The translations under genes and the position numbers were made by a program. A DNA stretch of 64,000 nucleotides, taken from Flavobacteriaceae bacterium (lineage in GTDB: Bacteria; Bacteroidota; Bacteroidia; Flavobacteriales; Flavobacteriaceae). The stretch spans positions 24,724 through 88,723 of the forward strand of contig JABSPM010000028.1 in NCBI GenBank assembly GCA_013215095.1, in the 5' to 3' direction. Shown in pieces: positions 61,927-64,000 of this stretch; within the stretch, counting starts at the first letter, position 1; the number at the start of each line of letters is the position of its first letter. The notes beneath the pieces are model-generated. The model saw nothing but the letters and a program-made list of their open reading frames with translations. It searched no databases and was not told the DNA's origin.

Positions 61927-62782
61927 ATTTTTAGTAATCTTAAGCTTTTTAGTAATGTGCTGTAATACTAAATCAGAAATAGATGTTCAAGGGCATAGAG
62001 GTTGCCGAGGGCTTTTGCCTGAAAATTCATTGCTGGCTTTTGAGAAAGCCATAGATTTAGGCGTACATACTCTAGAATTGGACTTAGTTATTACAAAGGA
62101 TAAACACGCCATAGTGTCCCATGAACCATTTATGAGTAGAACCATTTGTTTGGACCCTTATGGTAATGTGATTCCAGAGTCTGATGATAAAAAATATAAC
62201 CTCTATCAGATGACGCACGAGCAGATTAAACAATTTGATTGTGGCACAAGACGTCATGATAGATTTCCAAAACAGGAAAACATAAAAGTTTATAAACCCT
62301 TACTCAAAGAGGTTTTTGCTCTAGCCGAAGTAAAACATCCTAATATCAAATATAATATTGAAATTAAATCAAGACCGTCTTATGATTTGGAATTTACACC
62401 AATACCAGCAGAATTTGTGTCTATCGTTTTAGCAGAAATTAAAGATGCAGGAGTATTTGATAGAGTTAATTTACAGTCTTTTGATTTAAGAACTTTAGAG
62501 GCGATAAAAACGCAAGCACCAAAAATGAAAGTCGCCTTGTTGGTAGATGACAGTGAAGATATATGGCATAAACTAACACTTCTGAGTTATAAACCAGATA
62601 TTGTTAGTCCCTATTATAAATTGTTGGATGCGAAAATTGTAAGGAATTTGAAAGCTGAATATTTTCAGGTCATTCCATGGACAGTTAACCAATTAGAAGA
62701 TATGCAGTTGATGTTAGGTTATGATGTAGATGGTATTATAACCGATTATCCAGATGTCTTACAGGATATGCTTCTTAGGTGA
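61916..62782 (+). CDS. Glycerophosphodiester phosphodiesterase, exported
   Basis: 288 residues with a leader that ends in a lipobox-like VMCC (Cys15/16). GDPD motifs: QGHRGCRGLLPENSLLAFEKA, LELDLVITKDKHAIVSHEP (catalytic His and metal-binding Glu/Asp), KYNIEIKSRP and a C-terminal WTVNQLEDMQLMLGYDVDGIITDYPD. It hydrolyses deacylated phospholipids to glycerol 3-phosphate and an alcohol. It overlaps the sterol-desaturase-like gene, so both may work on membrane lipids. Confidence 0.93.
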   Translation: MTIRFLVILSFLVMCCNTKSEIDVQGHRGCRGLLPENSLLAFEKAIDLGVHTLELDLVITKDKHAIVSHEPFMSRTICLDPYGNVIPESDDKKYNLYQMTHEQIKQFDCGTRRHDRFPKQENIKVYKPLLKEVFALAEVKHPNIKYNIEIKSRPSYDLEFTPIPAEFVSIVLAEIKDAGVFDRVNLQSFDLRTLEAIKTQAPKMKVALLVDDSEDIWHKLTLLSYKPDIVSPYYKLLDAKIVRNLKAEYFQVIPWTVNQLEDMQLMLGYDVDGIITDYPDVLQDMLLR

Positions 62783-62885
62783 TTTTGATTGTTCTGTTTT
62801 TTTAATGCTTATGATTTTAGCGATAATTTTTGAAATTAGTGACAGAACACATTAGGTCAAAAACTGGAATGGTTGTATATGATAG

Positions 62886-63039
62886 TATATACTATCTCTA
62901 CTCCTAAATTACTCAATTAAAATGCCCTTTCTGCGTTATCTTTCAAAATAAAAATAACTCTTAACTAAGGCTATAACTGATTTTTCTTTTTTCTCTAATA
63001 CAAAAAATCATCATTTTTCTAATGTGTAATTTAGCAGAA
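62886..63039 (-). repeat. Palindromic dispersed repeat, family 1 copy B (MITE-like)
   Basis: Reverse-complement match of 5975-6130. Outer ends TAAATTAC at 62905-62912 and its complement at 63026-63033, 129 bases apart end to end (131 in copy A, in line with the 2-base gap). The inner arms pair less well than in copy A, which points to drift. It sits in the 350-base gap between the phosphodiesterase and namZ genes; nothing else was seen there. Confidence 0.75.
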
Positions 63040-63136
63040 GAACTTATATGATAAAATGCCAGACTTTGAGATGGGTTCTATAAACGTTGTGAGTCTTTAA
63101 TACGTAATAAGGGTTTTAAACTGATTTTTTTTTAAA

Positions 63137-64000
63137 TCATTTGTAAATCAAGTATTTTTGACGCATAATTTCAAAGTTTCCGAGGTCTTTTAACCATGTT
63201 TTTCTAATTTCTCTAGCTGTATAGCCTTGCTCTATTTGTTGTTGTAGCCTTTTCGTTCCAGCAAGTTTGGTAAAGAAGGCGTTAAAAAAAACTGCTTTGT
63301 TGTGAGTACTATTATAGGCTTCAATGAGATGATGTAAATCCAAAATTTGAAGCGGTTTGATAGTACTTAAATTTTTGCCATAACAAACCTTACCTTCATG
63401 CTTAGGGTGTTTTGCCCCTGCGTTGGGTTGCGGTGTAAAGCGAAAATCATTGAGTGTTTTGTCTAAATAGGGACTGCCGTATATTTGAAATTGTAAATCT
63501 GTGCCACGACCAGCACTCAAATTGGTGCCTTCAAAAAAACAAAGGCTAGGATACAGGTTAATAGCTGTATCGTTAGGAAGGTTGGGACTTGGTTTAATCA
63601 ATAAACTATACGGCATGTCTCTTGTGTAATGTTTGACAGGAATGATTTTAATTTGACATTGTATGCCATTTTTCAACCATTTTTGTCCATTAATCATCTT
63701 AGCATATTCGCCAATACTCATTCCGTAAACTACTGGAACAGGATGCATTCCAACAAAGGACTTGAACTTTTCATCAAGTACTGGTCCAGCCACATAATGT
63801 GCATTAGGGTTTGGTCTGTCTAGCACAATTAATTTCACGTTGTTTTCAGCACACGCTTCCATTACATAATGTAATGTTGAAATATAAGTGTAAAAGCGAA
63901 CCCCAACATCTTGAATATCAAACAACACTATATCCAGCCCTTCCAAACTTTTTGAAGAAGGTTTTTTAGTTTTTCCATGAAGTGAATAAATTGGTAATCC
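63137..64000 (-). CDS. namZ: Exo-beta-N-acetylmuramidase NamZ (DUF1343), N-terminus outside window
   Basis: 287 codons are visible from the stop at 63137 to the window edge; the reading frame continues past 63946 to 64000 (IYSLHGKTKKPS), so the N-terminal part lies beyond. Family stretches: LEGLDIVLFDIQDVGVRFYT, LIVLDRPNPNAHYVAGPVLD, PVPVVYGMSIGEYAKMING, NLPNDTAINLYPSLCFFEGTN and SAGRGTDLQFQIYGSPY. The enzyme removes N-acetylmuramic acid from the non-reducing end of peptidoglycan fragments, for wall recycling. It is probably exported, but the signal region is not in view. Confidence 0.9.
   Translation of the reverse strand, partial: GLPIYSLHGKTKKPSSKSLEGLDIVLFDIQDVGVRFYTYISTLHYVMEACAENNVKLIVLDRPNPNAHYVAGPVLDEKFKSFVGMHPVPVVYGMSIGEYAKMINGQKWLKNGIQCQIKIIPVKHYTRDMPYSLLIKPSPNLPNDTAINLYPSLCFFEGTNLSAGRGTDLQFQIYGSPYLDKTLNDFRFTPQPNAGAKHPKHEGKVCYGKNLSTIKPLQILDLHHLIEAYNSTHNKAVFFNAFFTKLAGTKRLQQQIEQGYTAREIRKTWLKDLGNFEIMRQKYLIYK

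Overview
The window is AT-rich chromosomal DNA of a Bacteroidota bacterium, almost certainly a member of the Flavobacteriaceae (a marine genus of the Winogradskyella/Olleya/Lacinutrix type would fit). The evidence is the protein set (Flavobacteria-type DnaJ with a reduced zinc finger, TPR protein plus outer-membrane barrel pair, DUF4197, DUF4920, DUF1684, YgiQ, TypA, many SPI/SPII-exported proteins) and repeated TAnnTTTG promoter boxes, the -7 element typical of Bacteroidota. No rRNA, tRNA, CRISPR array, prophage or intact insertion sequence was seen.

Layout. 1-2 kb: fragments and a DUF4197 lipoprotein. 2-9 kb: the fused mutase IcmF, an 11-cysteine mini-protein, a miniature inverted-repeat element, the ECF factor SigZ and the radical-SAM protein YgiQ. 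9-12 kb: an Lrp-type regulator, a decayed NAD(P)-binding gene, an eight-base tandem repeat, and an MFS exporter coupled to a VOC protein. 12-20 kb: DUF1684, CrcB fluoride channel, SRPBCC/GyrI protein, a lipoprotein dipeptidyl-peptidase III, the 3' relic of a group II intron, a membrane-bound AraC-type regulator and an M28 peptidase. 20-28 kb: a minus-strand block with PPK2, a sigma-54 activator lacking a DNA-binding domain, MscS, a NatAB-type ABC exporter, then DnaJ and GrpE as a separate unit, and a YceI lipoprotein. 28-38 kb: TIGR01777 oxidoreductase, MnmD, a CxxCH lipoprotein, DUF4920, IlvE, a MazG-like hydrolase, a truncated SanA/YdcF protein, DUF1361, DUF2809, CreD and a four-gene membrane/wHTH operon, then DUF1801 and KdsA. 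39-41 kb: TypA and a small YgjV-like protein.

41.5-49.5 kb is a surface-polysaccharide locus: FemAB/GNAT-like protein, PLP sugar aminotransferase, Wzx-type flippase, hexapeptide acyltransferase, three glycosyltransferases and an FdtA/QdtA-type ketoisomerase. Aminotransferase plus ketoisomerase suggest a 3-amino-3,6-dideoxyhexose. The rest (49.8-64 kb) holds an S41 peptidase, FtsE, a 1010-residue TPR protein with its outer-membrane barrel partner, an amidohydrolase, a methyltransferase/YkgJ divergent pair, a sterol-desaturase-like protein, a glycerophosphodiesterase and the partial exo-muramidase NamZ.

The most unusual non-coding content is three kinds of mobile debris: a group II intron domain V-VI relic, and two different families of roughly 100-150 bp palindromic repeats, each present twice in opposite orientation. 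No clear new defence or biosynthetic system was found. The best candidates for something undescribed are the cysteine-rich mini-protein/SigZ module and the repeat families.
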